Shown: positions 12,892 to 24,512, counted from the stretch's first letter. The stretch: 64,000 nt of DNA from Galeruca laticollis (GCA_963921935.1 OY998177.1:9203754-9267753); one strand, 5' to 3'. Numbers and translations: made by a program. Notes: a model not told the origin generated them from the sequence alone.

Positions 12892-12941
<50 letters not shown>
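12892..12941. repeat. (TA)n microsatellite right of solo LTR F
   Basis: Pure TA run directly after GGTTCA, the 5' end of LTR F on the minus strand. Confidence 0.95.
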
Positions 12942-12947
<6 letters not shown>

Positions 12948-13351
12948 TAACTAATTCTAAATGTCATTTATTAATCAGTCATCGTAGCACTGTTGATTTT
13001 ATTATCACCATCCTATTTATTCTTTAAATATAAGCAGATGCTTTAGGTGTCTAATATTCCATGTGGCGTTACGTTATTTTATTGATCTTCGTTTGCTTAT
13101 TAGGTTCTGTCTAAGGTTGTTTTTTAAAATACAGATTTATTTTAAAACTGTTTTATCAATAATTGTTTATGAATTATTTTTATTTTCTTATTTATTTTGT
13201 CTATGGTTATGCCCATTGATTTTAATTGATTATATTGTCATATAGATATCTTATTAATTTTGGTACTTTATTTTCAAATTACTTTTATTGATAGATATTA
13301 TTACTTTATACTTTATTGGGATTCTATGATTGTTATATGCTCGTTCTATCC

Positions 13352-13357
<6 letters not shown>

Positions 13358-13422
<65 letters not shown>
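13358..13422. repeat. (TA)n microsatellite at the 5' end of E1
   Basis: TA run directly after CACAACA, which is TGTTGTG on the minus strand, the start of LTR E1. Confidence 0.95.
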
Positions 13423-13425
<3 letters not shown>

Positions 13426-13628
13426 CTTGATGTACTTGATGCATATATGTTAAACTTATTTTGGTGAGTAATTTTGTATTCTAAGCAGTTTTTCAGTTTT
13501 ATTAATTCAAATTTTGTCCATTTGTAGATGTTCTTATGGAGGAAATAAATTATTTCCGAAAGCTAAACTAGTCAAAAAATAGTTGTTTAATTAGCCCTAT
13601 GTTGACCGCATCCCAACTACTTTGTTTA

Positions 13629-13632
<4 letters not shown>
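13423..13632. other. Spacer between the inverted LTRs
   Basis: 210 bp between two TA tracts at the centre of the E1/E2 inverted repeat. No gene. The minus strand carries TGCGGTCAACATAGGGCTAA (13590-13610), which resembles the primer sites of elements G and E1, so this may be a remnant of another minus-strand LTR end. Confidence 0.4.

Positions 13633-13699
<67 letters not shown>
13633..13699. repeat. (TA)n microsatellite at the 5' end of E2
   Basis: TA run with one ATTATA interruption, ending at the TGTTGTAG start of LTR E2. Confidence 0.95.
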
Positions 13700-13705
<6 letters not shown>

Positions 13706-15952
13706 AGATAGTACGAGCACATAACATTTATAGAATCCCGATAAAGCATAAAGAAATAATATTTATCAGTAAAAAAATAATTCCTAAAATAAACTATCAA
13801 AATTAATAAAATATCCATATAACAATATAATCAAGTACAATCAATGGGCATAATCATAAAGAAAGTAAATAAATATAAAAAGAAGTCATAAACAATTATT
13901 AGTAAAACAGTTTTAATATAATTCTGTAATTTAAAAAAACAACCTTAGACAGAACCTAACGAGTAAACGCAGATCAATAAATTAACGTAGCGCTGCACGG
14001 AATCTTAGACACCCACAGCATCTGTTTATATTCAAAGAATAAAAAGGATGGCATAATAAAATCAACAATGCTATAATGATTGAACAATAAAATGACATTT
14101 AGAATTAGTAAAATATATAAATAAGATATGTTAGTTAATATTTAATCATAAAAAGATATAGGAAATATAATAATAAGTAGGAAACTGTAATTATAGGAAA
14201 TGTCAAAGACCTATACGAAATATTACAGTTGAGACAAGTATACCAACATAAAATGTATTTGAATATGAAATACAAGAATAAAAATAAATGATTACCGACC
14301 TAATTTATATGTATAAATGTAATAATATCAAACATAATAAGATATGAATTGTATCCATGTATATTGTGTAAATATTTAGATTGTAGGAAATATAAATATA
14401 AAATAATTGCATTGACCAATCGGAACAAATCAAATAAACAATAACAGGAAAAAAGACAATAATAATAAGATGTTAGTGAATTAATCAAAGACAATAAGTG
14501 TATAATGAATAAAAAACAATAGTTTACAATAAGTTTAAGTCAGAAAGACAATAAAAACAATAATAAACAAAGTGACAGGTGAAATATAATCAAAGAATTT
14601 TCTAGAAGATTGCCAGCTTCCGGTTATAAACAATAGAAAGGGTTTGGCAGATGAAAAAACCGTGGAATAAGTTAGTTAGGCGTCAGTTGTTGGATAAGCG
14701 AGAAGCAGTGTAAAGTTATCCAGTTTCTTTTTTATAAAAATTTAAGTAATAAGTGTAAATAGGTATAAATTAAACTATGAAAATTAACTAATAATTGAAA
14801 ACAAGTGCAAGGACGAAGTTCTGTGAAACTACATAAAGCAGAATAATAATTATCATCAGATAATTACACGGAGGAAAATTACCACCTAAGGCGGGAAAAT
14901 GTCATGGATGAATCAAACTGAAGGCATCATTTCATCAAAGAAGTCTGTGGTGTGTTTAATTAAATATTTGGTACCAAATAATAAAGTGAAATTCAAAATC
15001 ATAAATACCTGGTAGTCAAAGTTTTTTCTTTAAAATGATCATAATATATCAGAAAACGTAATAATAAAAACTTACCATTATAAAATTTCTGTCATGTTGA
15101 ATTTTCTCCAATCATATATATAAAAATTTCCACTAAACAACAAATCACAACTAATTTCAGTTTCTTTTTATTACTTACACAATTGTTATGATATGTTAAA
15201 TAATGATAAATTTGAGTAGATAAATATTTCAGATATGCTTCCAATTTCACGTACCGAATAAAACTAAAATAGTATTTTAAAATATTTCAAATAATCCTAT
15301 TTAGAAAGCAAGCAGAAAAAAGTTTACAATAGTTGAACAAACTTTAAATCCCAGGTGGTCGTATAATTTTCTAAGAAATCTAACGTTTACAAACGGTTCA
15401 CCCAAGTTATGCAAATGAGTCTGCAAAAGTCGTCTTTAAAAGGGAATGAATTTTTTTTATAATATACAAAAAGTCTGTTCAATGTGGAAATTTGGATATA
15501 TATAGAAAAACCATTATTTTATTTATAATATAAGAATTTTAAGAAATAATAGGATAATCATTTATTTTTACACATAAGGGGTATATGAATCCAACAGAAA
15601 ACAATGCGTCAATAATAAATTCCATTGATAAGTAAGGTTGATTTTATTATAATATGCCCAGAACCCTACTGAGTTAAAGAGTAGTGAATGAATAAGAGCA
15701 GCCGAGGTAATAAAAGTTTTAGGAATCAAATTACAGGTAAAATATATATAAGTTAGCAAGCCCAAGAGTGTAAGTTTTTTTTAATTGTAACAAAATAGCA
15801 ATACATTATAGATTCTTATTCAAAACGTCATACTATAAATATATTAAACATTCACACACATAAATAACATAAAATAATCATAGTTAATCATATTTAACTT
15901 GCTCCCCAACGTGGACATTATATAAAATAAAAATAGCACACACCACACACAT

Positions 15953-15957
<5 letters not shown>
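13700..15957 (+). mobile_element. Solo LTR E2 (Gypsy-like)
   Basis: 2.26-kb plus-strand LTR starting TGTTGTAGATAG, with ATAT before it and ATAT after its end near 15957. Inverted relative of E1, with diffuse divergence throughout. A CCAAT-type motif (GACCAATCGG, 14414) and nearby AGTGACAG are shared with E1. A primer-site-like motif, TTGCTCCCCAACGTGG, lies at 15899, about 59 bp inside the end. This could be read either as LTR end plus primer site and leader, or as a terminal module belonging to the LTR. The second reading fits E1 and G. No coding sequence. Confidence 0.65.

Positions 15958-16016
<59 letters not shown>
15958..16016. repeat. (TA)n microsatellite
   Basis: Long uninterrupted TA run after LTR E2. 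Confidence 0.95.
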
Positions 16017-16017
<1 letters not shown>

Positions 16018-16635
16018 GAAAGTGATTGATTATAAAAACTTCTAAATTTTGTGTAAAGAAGACAATTACTCTAAAAGGATTTTCCTGGAAATAGATTAAT
16101 TGTTTAAATAAAAGAACTGATATTCAGAATCTAACTTCAATTTATAGTTATTTATTATCATTTGACAAAAAAGATAAAAATAGACATCAAGGCGTTATAG
16201 TGGAGAATCCTTTTATTGATTTACTAATATTTCATTTAAATATAATAAGGGTATAGTAAACATTTTATAATATCCTATACTAATGTACTGAATATATATA
16301 AAAAAATGTTTTCTATGACAACACCAAAGTATCACAAATTGTCATCAATTTGATAATATGCCAATTTAAATATTTTTACAGTAAAGTTATACAAAGATAT
16401 TTCTTCATATAAATAGATATTATATTTTTGTGAACAACCTGAATCAGAGTAAGTAAAAAATATTTTAACTTTAAAACATATTTCAAATTTATATAATATT
16501 TATTTTGTAGGTTCTTTGAAAATGATAATAATAAATTATCGAAAGCTTAGGATTAACTAAACAGAGTTTTCTTTCTCACATTGCCGCATTCCCCAATTAA
16601 AAAAGTTTACTATATATATAAATAAATATATATAT
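16017..16635. other. AT-rich segment between TA tracts
   Basis: No reading frame of interest. It is bracketed by TA sequence on both sides (an imperfect TA/TAAA stretch at 16606-16635), like the solo LTRs here, and has a CCCCAATT-containing C-rich patch at 16583-16600. It could be a further LTR relic, but I found no second copy to prove it. Confidence 0.35.
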
Positions 16636-18490
16636 TAAACTGAAAATTATCTATCAAGATAAATTAAAACAGAGATATCACTAAGTTAATGTGAATCTTA
16701 GTAATAGATGACGATAAACCCAATAAATTGCATAATAGTCCATAAGATAACAATTTAAATATGAGTATAAATATGTGAAGAAACACTTACAAACAAGATA
16801 CAACTAATATTGCATATAAAAATTGTTATTTAAGTTTGCAATTATTTTTCTTCAAAAAACACAGACGTAACAAATAAATTACGTAAACATTAATTTTGGT
16901 ACATAACAATGATTATCACGGTATAATATTGCATGAATTTCAAAATAAAATTCCATAATTGTAGTTTATATATTATAGACACTTTTCAGAAACCCTGTAT
17001 GTTATGTAAATTATTGATTATTTTGTATAAACTTCAAGGTCAAAATGTCATCGTAAAATGACGTTCGGTTAATAGTTCGAACGGTGTAATTTCGGAGTGA
17101 CATTAGGAATGCATAAGAACAAAGTGAACTTATCTACAATAACATAGAAAACAGATATTTGGATTTGAAAACAATGATGTTTATTTATAAACAATTGAAA
17201 AATGAAACAAAAATTAAAAACAACTAAAAGTTGTTGATTGAGAGCTGGGGGAGACGCGGTGTAGATTCAATAATGTGAGGACGCATTAAAATTTCTCTCC
17301 TCTAAATTTTTGTAAATCTCAAACATTTGATATATTTTAAGTTTAAAGAATTAATCATAGTATTTAGAAACAATGATGCTATAAAATAACAGAAACTTTC
17401 TATCGAATACATAATGAAAAGTGAAAAGTTAGTGAAACGCCGAGAATTGGTAAGGTGAACAATTTACCTTTATTAATCTGCTTTTCGTTTGCTCATTCAC
17501 GTATCTTCCGTGAATAAATTGTTGCTCCTGGCGAAATAAATCACGTCACATCATTTTAATATCAAGATTTCGCTTTTATGATCATAGGTGATCGTATTTC
17601 TTCCACATGTTTCATCCCAGAGACAAGAAGATGCCAAGCATAGACTTTTCCTTTCGTGTGTAACATATTTGTCCTATAAAACATCGTTCATAATTTTCAT
17701 TTGTTAGGTTATATTGTGTAAACATTTATTCGTTGGTAAAATTATTAGATATAGATATTCAATCTCCACTAGATCGGGATAGAACATTGAAATTACATTA
17801 AAGGAAATAATAAAGGAAATAATACTCACCAAATCATTGCGATAAATCATCAGTTTGCCTCACAAACACACTTGGTTTTCATTCTTTATTTAATAACTGA
17901 ATTATCATTACCATAGAATAACTCAACGTCACGTCAACATTAACAAATTATTAGAGTAGAGATTGAATGGTTTGTGGAAGCTTTCAAAAACATATAGAGA
18001 TAAGTATAGGAAGCGAAATTTATTTGATATGTTTCATATTTAATAGTATTCATAAAAATAAAAAAAAAACGTACTTACGCAAAGGTTTAATTAATATGAT
18101 TATACAATTATGATTCAGAAAATGTTCATTATTCAAACAACTATTCACAATTAAAATCTATTTATCTATGTTTTTCCTTTCTTTTCTTTGATATCTTACC
18201 TTTCAGATTCTTGTTACTACCGATCGCCAAGTGCCGAATCTCATCCCTGAGGTATAGTGTCATAAAGTTACATAACTCATAATTTTGTTACTAAATAAAA
18301 TTTTGAATTGGAAATTAGCGGTTAGCTAAACCAATTCTGGCGCCCACAATCATTAAAAAAAAATATTTAAAATCAAATCAATTATAAATACATACTCATA
18401 AATATAAGATCCATAATAAAGTAGCATCCCAATATAGGATTATTAATAAATAAATAAATGTTATTACTCTAATATTTTAAATACATGATA
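16636..18490 (+). repeat. 5' LTR of element C
   Basis: 1.86 kb, starting TAAACTGAAAATT (TGAACTG in the 3' copy, so one substitution) and ending ACATGATA. A primer-site-like TGGCGCCCAC lies inside it at 18338, about 150 bp before the end, and is duplicated in the 3' LTR at 24308. The left copy lacks about 15 bp present in the right copy near 22807. Confidence 0.85.
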
Positions 18491-18494
18491 AAAA

Positions 18495-18512
18495 TGGCAA
18501 GCCCAACGCATG
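18495..18512 (+). promoter_or_regulatory. Primer-binding site of element C
   Basis: TGGCAAGCCCAACGCATGG four bases after the last base shared by the two LTRs. It resembles the tRNA-Lys(CTT) complement but with an insertion. Because it is outside the shared repeat, it fits the primer site better than the TGGCGCCC motif at 18338 inside the LTR. Confidence 0.5.
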
Positions 18513-18597
18513 GCGATTGTTGAACAATTGAAATAACGCTAGTAACAGGAACAGGTTATTATTTTTGAGATATCTGAGGGAATTTTTTTTAAAAACA

Positions 18598-20343
18598 ATG
18601 ACAGACAAAACAATAAACGTTGACGAACTGACGGTAGAAGACTTAAAAGAACTTTTAAAAACTAGGAACATGGACGTGAAAGGAAATAAGCAGACACTGA
18701 AAGAACGTTTGACAGCGACCCTTCAAGCTGAAGAAGCAGCAGGATTGGAAGAAGGAGATGGCATAGTGAAAGAAGTTCATCACTACGTAAAACCGACACC
18801 AAATGAAAACCAACAACTACTAGACATGATGAAAATAATTATGGCAGACATCAAAAGGACCAAAGAAGAAATAAAAGAGGACATTAAAAGTACAAAGGAA
18901 GAAATCAATAAAAAACTGGATCAACAAGAAGAAAAATTTGCAGGACATATGGTGGAAATGAAAAAACAGTTTGAAGATCATAAGAAGGAACAAGAAGAGA
19001 AAATGGATAAGTTATATGGACATCTAATACAAGAAGGCAATATTAGGAAACAAGAAATTGAAGAGATGGGAAATAAACTGCGAGAAGAAGGAAAGGAACA
19101 GATAGGCAGAGTGGAGAAAAATATAATGAAAACCCACGCCAGAATAAACGATGTTGAACAAGGCATTCAATTAAATTTGTCGATTGCGGAGGAGATGAAC
19201 CTAAAAACGCGAAAAGAACTTATATGGGAAATGGATTCAAAACTAAAACAAATCAAGGAAGATGGAAACTTACGAGACTTTACAAAATTGGAAAAGGAAA
19301 TCAAAGAAGATTTCAAGAAGAAGATGATGGAGTTAGAAAAAGAATTTGGAAATATAAAAAACAAAACGAATACAAACAGTAGCACTCAAGGGGTAAATTA
19401 TATCTACAATCATGGGGAAAGTAACCTCAGATTTGACGGGGATACCAGGAAAATGCATCCGAAAATTTTCCTAAGATATCTTAAAAATAAATTAAAAGGT
19501 ATCAGAGAGATAGAGGATCTTAAGGAAATAATAAGATCTCATCTACATGGTCAGACATTACTTTGGTTCACATGTAATGATGTGAACATTAATAACTTCA
19601 CTGATTTTGAAAATAATTTCCTAAAACAATATTGGGGGGAAACTGAACAAAATTGTGTTAGGGAAAAGTTATACTTTGGTAAGTTCGATACCAGAAGGAA
19701 CAGCAATATGAGTAGTTATGCTCTATCATTATATTCACAGGCACAGTATTTAGAGCCAACTATTTCCGAGCAAGAAATAATAATATTCTTGTCTCGACAC
19801 TTTAACGATAACGTAACGCAAGGCATAGCCATACAAAACGTAACAAATTTCCAATCATTATTAGATTACCTAAATAGAGTACAAAGAACAGTTCATCATA
19901 ACAATAATAGACGTGACAACGACGACTATTATAGAAATAACAATGACAGACGAGACTATTTTAACAGAAATAATAACAATTACAGACATAATAATTATAA
20001 CAATCAATATCATGACACAAACAATACTAACAACAACGGGAGATTTGACAGAAATAATGATAGGACAAATAACAACAATAACAGGTACACCAATTATCCA
20101 GATAGGAGACAACAACAAAACAATTATAATAGGAGAGAGAGAAGAAACTCTGATGGAGATATGAGAAGGACGAACAACATAAGACGTGACACAAGAACTG
20201 ACAGAACGAACAGTTTAGAAAGGAATACAACTAATCGTGACACAAACTTTAATCAAACTAATTTAAGTAACAATAATCATAGTAATAATAATGTTGTAGT
20301 TCCCGTGTCATCCTCTGGTACGGAACAACAGTTTTTCCACTAG
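18598..20343 (+). CDS. Gag of element C with N-terminal SAP-like domain
   Basis: Structural protein of the retroelement particle, intact at about 581 residues. I chose the ATG that follows the A-run in the leader. Residues 9-38 match a SAP DNA-binding motif (pattern L..EDLKELLKTR...GNKQTLKERL). A long Lys/Glu-rich coiled coil follows to about residue 260. A capsid-like region comes next (LRFDGD...HPKIFLRYLKNKL, then GQTLLWF and YSQAQYLEP), homologous to element B gag. The C-terminus is an Asn/Arg/Tyr/Asp-rich tail with no CCHC knuckle. Element B and G gags share the capsid or leader context but begin with a different N-terminal segment (MTLRDGKQVG). Confidence 0.85.
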   Translation: MTDKTINVDELTVEDLKELLKTRNMDVKGNKQTLKERLTATLQAEEAAGLEEGDGIVKEVHHYVKPTPNENQQLLDMMKIIMADIKRTKEEIKEDIKSTKEEINKKLDQQEEKFAGHMVEMKKQFEDHKKEQEEKMDKLYGHLIQEGNIRKQEIEEMGNKLREEGKEQIGRVEKNIMKTHARINDVEQGIQLNLSIAEEMNLKTRKELIWEMDSKLKQIKEDGNLRDFTKLEKEIKEDFKKKMMELEKEFGNIKNKTNTNSSTQGVNYIYNHGESNLRFDGDTRKMHPKIFLRYLKNKLKGIREIEDLKEIIRSHLHGQTLLWFTCNDVNINNFTDFENNFLKQYWGETEQNCVREKLYFGKFDTRRNSNMSSYALSLYSQAQYLEPTISEQEIIIFLSRHFNDNVTQGIAIQNVTNFQSLLDYLNRVQRTVHHNNNRRDNDDYYRNNNDRRDYFNRNNNNYRHNNYNNQYHDTNNTNNNGRFDRNNDRTNNNNNRYTNYPDRRQQQNNYNRRERRNSDGDMRRTNNIRRDTRTDRTNSLERNTTNRDTNFNQTNLSNNNHSNNNVVVPVSSSGTEQQFFH

Positions 20344-20360
20344 AGGGTGAATATGGTAGG

Positions 20361-20837
20361 TTGAGTTGGTGCAGCTATGTTCACCCACGCGAATTTCTAA
20401 AGGTACAGGACCAGCTAGAACAAAACAATGAAACTTTAATTTATATATATGGAACGATAGAAGGCATTAGTATAAAAATATTGATCGATACCGGGTCAGA
20501 GATATCATTAATAAATAACAAATTCGTAAATCAATTAAATACATCAAAGAAAAATTTCGTCAAGGTACCAAAAGTAAGCTTAATAGGAATAAATCAAAAG
20601 AAATTAACTATTTCAAGTACTTCGATAACCGTCGCATTAAAATTCAAGGAATGGGAATCTATGGTACAACTGCTAGTAGTGGAAGATATGGAATGTGAAC
20701 TATTGCTAGGATCGGATATTTTGTATGAAAACAAAGCAATTATCAATTATGAAGGAATGTACATAATCTTTAATAAAGAAAAGTGGATTTTAGTTATGAA
20801 GAGAAAAATAATAATTCAAAAAGGGATGAAGAGTTAA
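20361..20837 (+). CDS. Aspartic protease region of element C
   Basis: Retroviral-type protease that cleaves Gag and Pol. It contains the active-site triad in ILIDTGSEISLI and the downstream GSDILYENKA segment, and is preceded by HPREF as in element B (HPREFI). It lies just after the gag stop in another frame, so pol would need frameshifting or readthrough. The frame ends shortly after the protease; the next frame resumes the same protein from about 20783, so a one- or two-base frameshift in the A-rich stretch separates it from RT in this copy. Confidence 0.8.
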   Translation: MSWCSYVHPREFLKVQDQLEQNNETLIYIYGTIEGISIKILIDTGSEISLINNKFVNQLNTSKKNFVKVPKVSLIGINQKKLTISSTSITVALKFKEWESMVQLLVVEDMECELLLGSDILYENKAIINYEGMYIIFNKEKWILVMKRKIIIQKGMKS

Positions 20838-21925
20838 TAGAAGAAGTAGATAAATGTATTAATCATAATAAGAAAATCGAAGATGATATGGAACAGAGAT
20901 ATGATTATAGGCAGGAAGGAAAAATGAATGGAGATATGATGTTGGATGGCAATGGAGAAATAAATTTGAATAATAATAATATGCCGGAATGGAATTTGGA
21001 TATAGATGGAAAAATAGAGTGGAAAAATGAAGTAATGGAGATGTTGAGAGAACATGGAAGTTTGATTAATGAAGAATCTCGAATTGCGAGAAATTATGTA
21101 CACAAGATTGAAATGAAAAAGGATCAACAATTTCAACAAAGAAGCTATCCGATACCCTACAAATATCAAGAAGATGTGAAGAAATCTATAAATAAATTAT
21201 TAGAAGATAAAATAATAGAACATAGTACCACCCCGTATATCAATCCAGTAGTACTAGTGAAGAAGAAAGACGGAGATATAAGAATATGCCTTGATGCACG
21301 AAATTTAAATAAATGTACAATGCCCGAGTATGAATCACCTTTAACTATCGAATCGATACTAGGAAAAATAAGTAAAGTAAAAGTTTTTTCCAAGCTAGAC
21401 TTGAAACACAGCTTCTGGCTGATACCACTACATCCGGAAAGCAGGAAGTTTGTAGGTTTCAAAATTAATGGGGAGGTATATCAATTCCGAGTAACGCCAT
21501 TTGGTATACAGAGCGCTACAGCAGCACTATTAAAAGCACTAAACAAAATTTTAAATAAATATGACCAATTTACGATACACTATGTGGATGATATACTTGT
21601 TTTTTCAAATACTGTAGAAGAACATTTACAACACCTACGGACAATTATAACAGAACTTGACGAAAACGGACTGAAACTGAACATACAGAAATGCCAATTT
21701 TTGAAGAGAGAAGTGATATATTTAGGCCACAAGATCACAGAGACAGGAATCGAGATGGATCCAGAGAGAGTAAGAACCATTAGAGAGTATAAAAGACCGA
21801 AAAATCTGAAGACACTTCGGGGGTTTCTTGGTATGCTTAACTATTTTAAACGAATGTTGGAAAATTTAACTGATCTGGAATTACCTTTAATGGAGCTACT
21901 GAGAAAGGGAGTAAAATGGAATTGA
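20783..21925 (+). pseudogene. Reverse transcriptase of element C, truncated
   Basis: Gypsy-type RT. It begins with an acidic linker, then has YPIPYKYQE, a palm start at VLVKKKDGDIRICLDARNLN, KLDLKHSFWLIPL, PFGIQSA and the catalytic HYVDDILVFSN. The connection segment runs through TLRGFLGMLNYFKR to ELLRKGVKWN, where it stops. In full-length relatives (element B) RNase H follows immediately; here the sequence jumps to the integrase tail. The RT motifs themselves look intact. Confidence 0.88.
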
Positions 21926-22274
21926 ACCAGATAGACCATGGTTTAGTGAAGTCAACTATAGTAAACTCATTAGAATAGCAAGAGAAAGACAAGCAAGACA
22001 AGCTGACAAATATATTAAAAGAAAACTAGCTAAACTTAGAAATAGGAAAACATTTAAAAAAGGTGACTTGGTAATAATAAAAGCATTAAGAGTACCTAAT
22101 CATAAAAAAGGAATATGTTCTAAGCTACAGTTACCTTACGAAGGTCCTTATTTAGTCGAAACCAGTCATGGAATAAATAGCTATAAATTGATACATCCTG
22201 ACACTCATCGAGAACGTGGAATTTTCCATATCAACCAGCTGCATCAATTTAACACCAACCAATCATCAATTTGA
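21926..22274 (+). pseudogene. Integrase C-terminal remnant of element C
   Basis: Starts in basic sequence (RERQARQADKYIKRKLAK by eye) and contains KGDLVIIKALRVP followed by the GPY/F-type segment YEGPYLVETS and HINQLHQF. This is the end of a Gypsy integrase, colinear with element B 51720-51989. The HHCC and catalytic core are absent because of the deletion at about 21922. Confidence 0.75.
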
Positions 22275-22586
22275 CACCATCAGTTGTAACTATAAAAATT
22301 GAGAAACATTAGAATTAGAGATATTATTTAGTTAATCAAGTATAAAATAGTTTATTTAGTCAATCTTAATTGAGAATTAATATTAGTGGAATTAAGATTC
22401 ATTAGTAGGTTAAGCATAAGTTAATTATGAGAATCTAGAAGATTTCTTTAGTATTGAGAGAGATTTAAATGGGGAATTAATTAAATAAGTAGTACATGAT
22501 TATGAAATCATATATAAAAAATCAAGGTACTTCTATAGAATATTCTTGTCAAACCAAGAATAATTCTATAGAATTTTAGGGAATGT
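22275..22586 (+). other. 3' non-coding region of element C with polypurine tract
   Basis: About 310 bp without a reading frame, with a short near-palindrome around TTCTATAGAAT (22530-22575). It ends in TTTAGGGAATG, the likely plus-strand primer next to the 3' LTR. Confidence 0.55.
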
Positions 22587-24457
22587 TGAACTGAAAATTA
22601 TCTATCAAGATAAATTAAAACAGAGATATCACTAAGTTAATGTGAATCTTAGTAATAGATGACGATAAACCCAATAAATTGCATAATAGTCCATAAGATA
22701 ACAATTTAAATATGAGTATAAATATGTGAAGAAACACTTACAAACAAGATACAACTAATATTGCATATAAAAATTGTTATTTAAGTTTGCAATTATTTTT
22801 CTTCAAATTATATTTCATGACAAAAAACACAGACGTAACAAATAAATTACGTAAACATTAATTTTGGTACATAACAATGATTATCACGGTATAATATTGC
22901 ATGAATTTCAAAATAAAATTCCATAATTGTAGTTTATATATTATAGACACTTTTCAGAAACCCTGTATGTTATGTAAATTATTGATTATTTTGGTATAAA
23001 CTTCAAGGTCAAAATGTCATCGTAAAATGACGTTCGGTTAATAGTTCGAACGGTGTAATTTCGGAGTGACATTAGGAATGCATAAGAACAAAGTGAACTT
23101 ATCTACAATAACATAGAAAACAGATATTTGGATTTGAAAACAATGATGTTTATTTATAAACAATTGAAAAATGAAACAAAAATTAAAAACAACTAAAAGT
23201 TGTTGATTGAGAGCTGGGGGAGACGCGGTGTAGATTCAATAATGTGAGGACGCATTAAAATTTCTCTCCTCTAAATTTTTGTAAATCTCAAACATTTGAT
23301 ATATTTTAAGTTTAAAGAATTAATCATAGTATTTAGAAACAATGATGCTATAAAATAACAGAAACTTTCTATCGAATACATAATAAAAAGTGAAAAGTTA
23401 GTGAAACGCCGAGAATTGGTAAGGTGAACAATTTACCTTTATTAATCTGCTTTTCGTTTGCTCATTCACGTATCTTCCGTGAATAAATTGTTGCTCCTGG
23501 CGAAATAAATCACGTCACATCATTTTAATATCAAGATTTCGCTTTTATGATCATAGGTGATCGTATTTCTTCCAAATGTTTCATCCCAGAGACAAGAAGA
23601 TGCCAAGCATAGACTTTTCCTTTCGTGTGTAACATATTTGTCCTATAAAACATCGTTCATAATTATCATTTGTTAGGTTATATTGTGTAAAAATTTATTC
23701 GTTGGTAAAATTATTAGATATAGATATTCAATCTCCACTAGATCGGGATAGAACATTGAAATTACATTAAAGGAAATAATAAAGGAAATAATACTCACCA
23801 AATCATTGCGATAAATCATCAGTTTGCCTCACAAACACACTTGGTTTTCATTCTTTATTTAATAACTGAATTATCATTACCATAGAATAACTCAACGTCA
23901 CGTCAACATTAACAAATTATTAGAGTAGAGATTGAATGGTTTGTGGAAGCTTTCAAAAACATATAGATATAAGTATAGGAAGCGAAATTTATTTGATATG
24001 TTTCATATTTAATAGTATTCATAAAAATAAAAAAAAAAACGTACTTACGCAAAGGTTTAATTAATATGATTATACAATTATGATTCAGAAAATGTTCATT
24101 ATTCAAACAACTATTCACAATTAAAATCTATTTATCTATGTTTTTCCTTTCTTTTCTTTGATATCTTACCTTTCAGATTCTTGTTACTACCGATCGCCAA
24201 GTGCCGAATCTCATCCCTGAGGTATAGTGTCATAAAGTTACATAACTCATAATTTTGTTACTAAATAAAATTTTGAATTGGAAATTAGCGGTTAGCTAAA
24301 CCAATTCTGGCGCCCACAATCATTAAAAAAAAATATTTAAAATCAAATCAATTATAAATACATACTCATAAATATAAGATCCATAATAAAGTAGCATCCC
24401 AATATAGGATTATTAATAAATAAATAAATGTTATTACTCTAATATTTTAAATACATG

Positions 24458-24460
<3 letters not shown>
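22587..24460 (+). repeat. 3' LTR of element C
   Basis: 1.87-kb partner of 16636-18490, starting TGAACTGAAAATT and ending ACATGATA immediately before the TA tract. Confidence 0.88.

Positions 24461-24508
<48 letters not shown>
24461..24508. repeat. (TA)n microsatellite shared by elements C and G
   Basis: Pure TA run of about 24 units. The 3' end of element C (+) is on its left and the 3' end of element G (-) on its right, so two independent LTR insertions share one tract. Confidence 0.95.

Positions 24509-24512
<4 letters not shown>

Larger units (their letters stand above)
8931..13357 (-). mobile_element. Solo LTR E1 (Gypsy-like), split by LTR F
   Basis: Minus-strand LTR beginning TGTTGTGG (13357 downward) and ending CTTATACA (8931), with ATAT on both sides. 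About 2.36 kb without the inserted sequence at 10882-12942. It is a diverged inverted copy of E2. Conserved stretches include CCTCGGCTGCTCTTATT (9212), the CTACTTGG/CACTTTT regions around 10170-10440 and GACCTAATTTATG-type sequence near 10700 on the other strand. A primer-site-like motif (TGTCTCCGCAACATTGGGGC on the minus strand, 8967-8988) lies about 58 bp inside its 3' end. No coding sequence. Confidence 0.7.
16636..24460 (+). mobile_element. Gypsy-like LTR element C, recent, pol-deleted
   Basis: Two direct repeats (16636-18490 and 22587-24460) differ by roughly half a dozen substitutions, one indel of about 15-17 bp and small length changes. They flank a 4.1-kb internal region with primer site, gag, protease, RT and the very end of integrase. 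A purine tract (TTTAGGGAATG) precedes the 3' LTR. Both outer ends touch ATAT within TA-rich sequence, so the target duplication is probably ATAT. The gap from the end of RT connection to the integrase tail means RNase H and the integrase catalytic core were deleted, so it depends on another element for integration. Confidence 0.88.
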
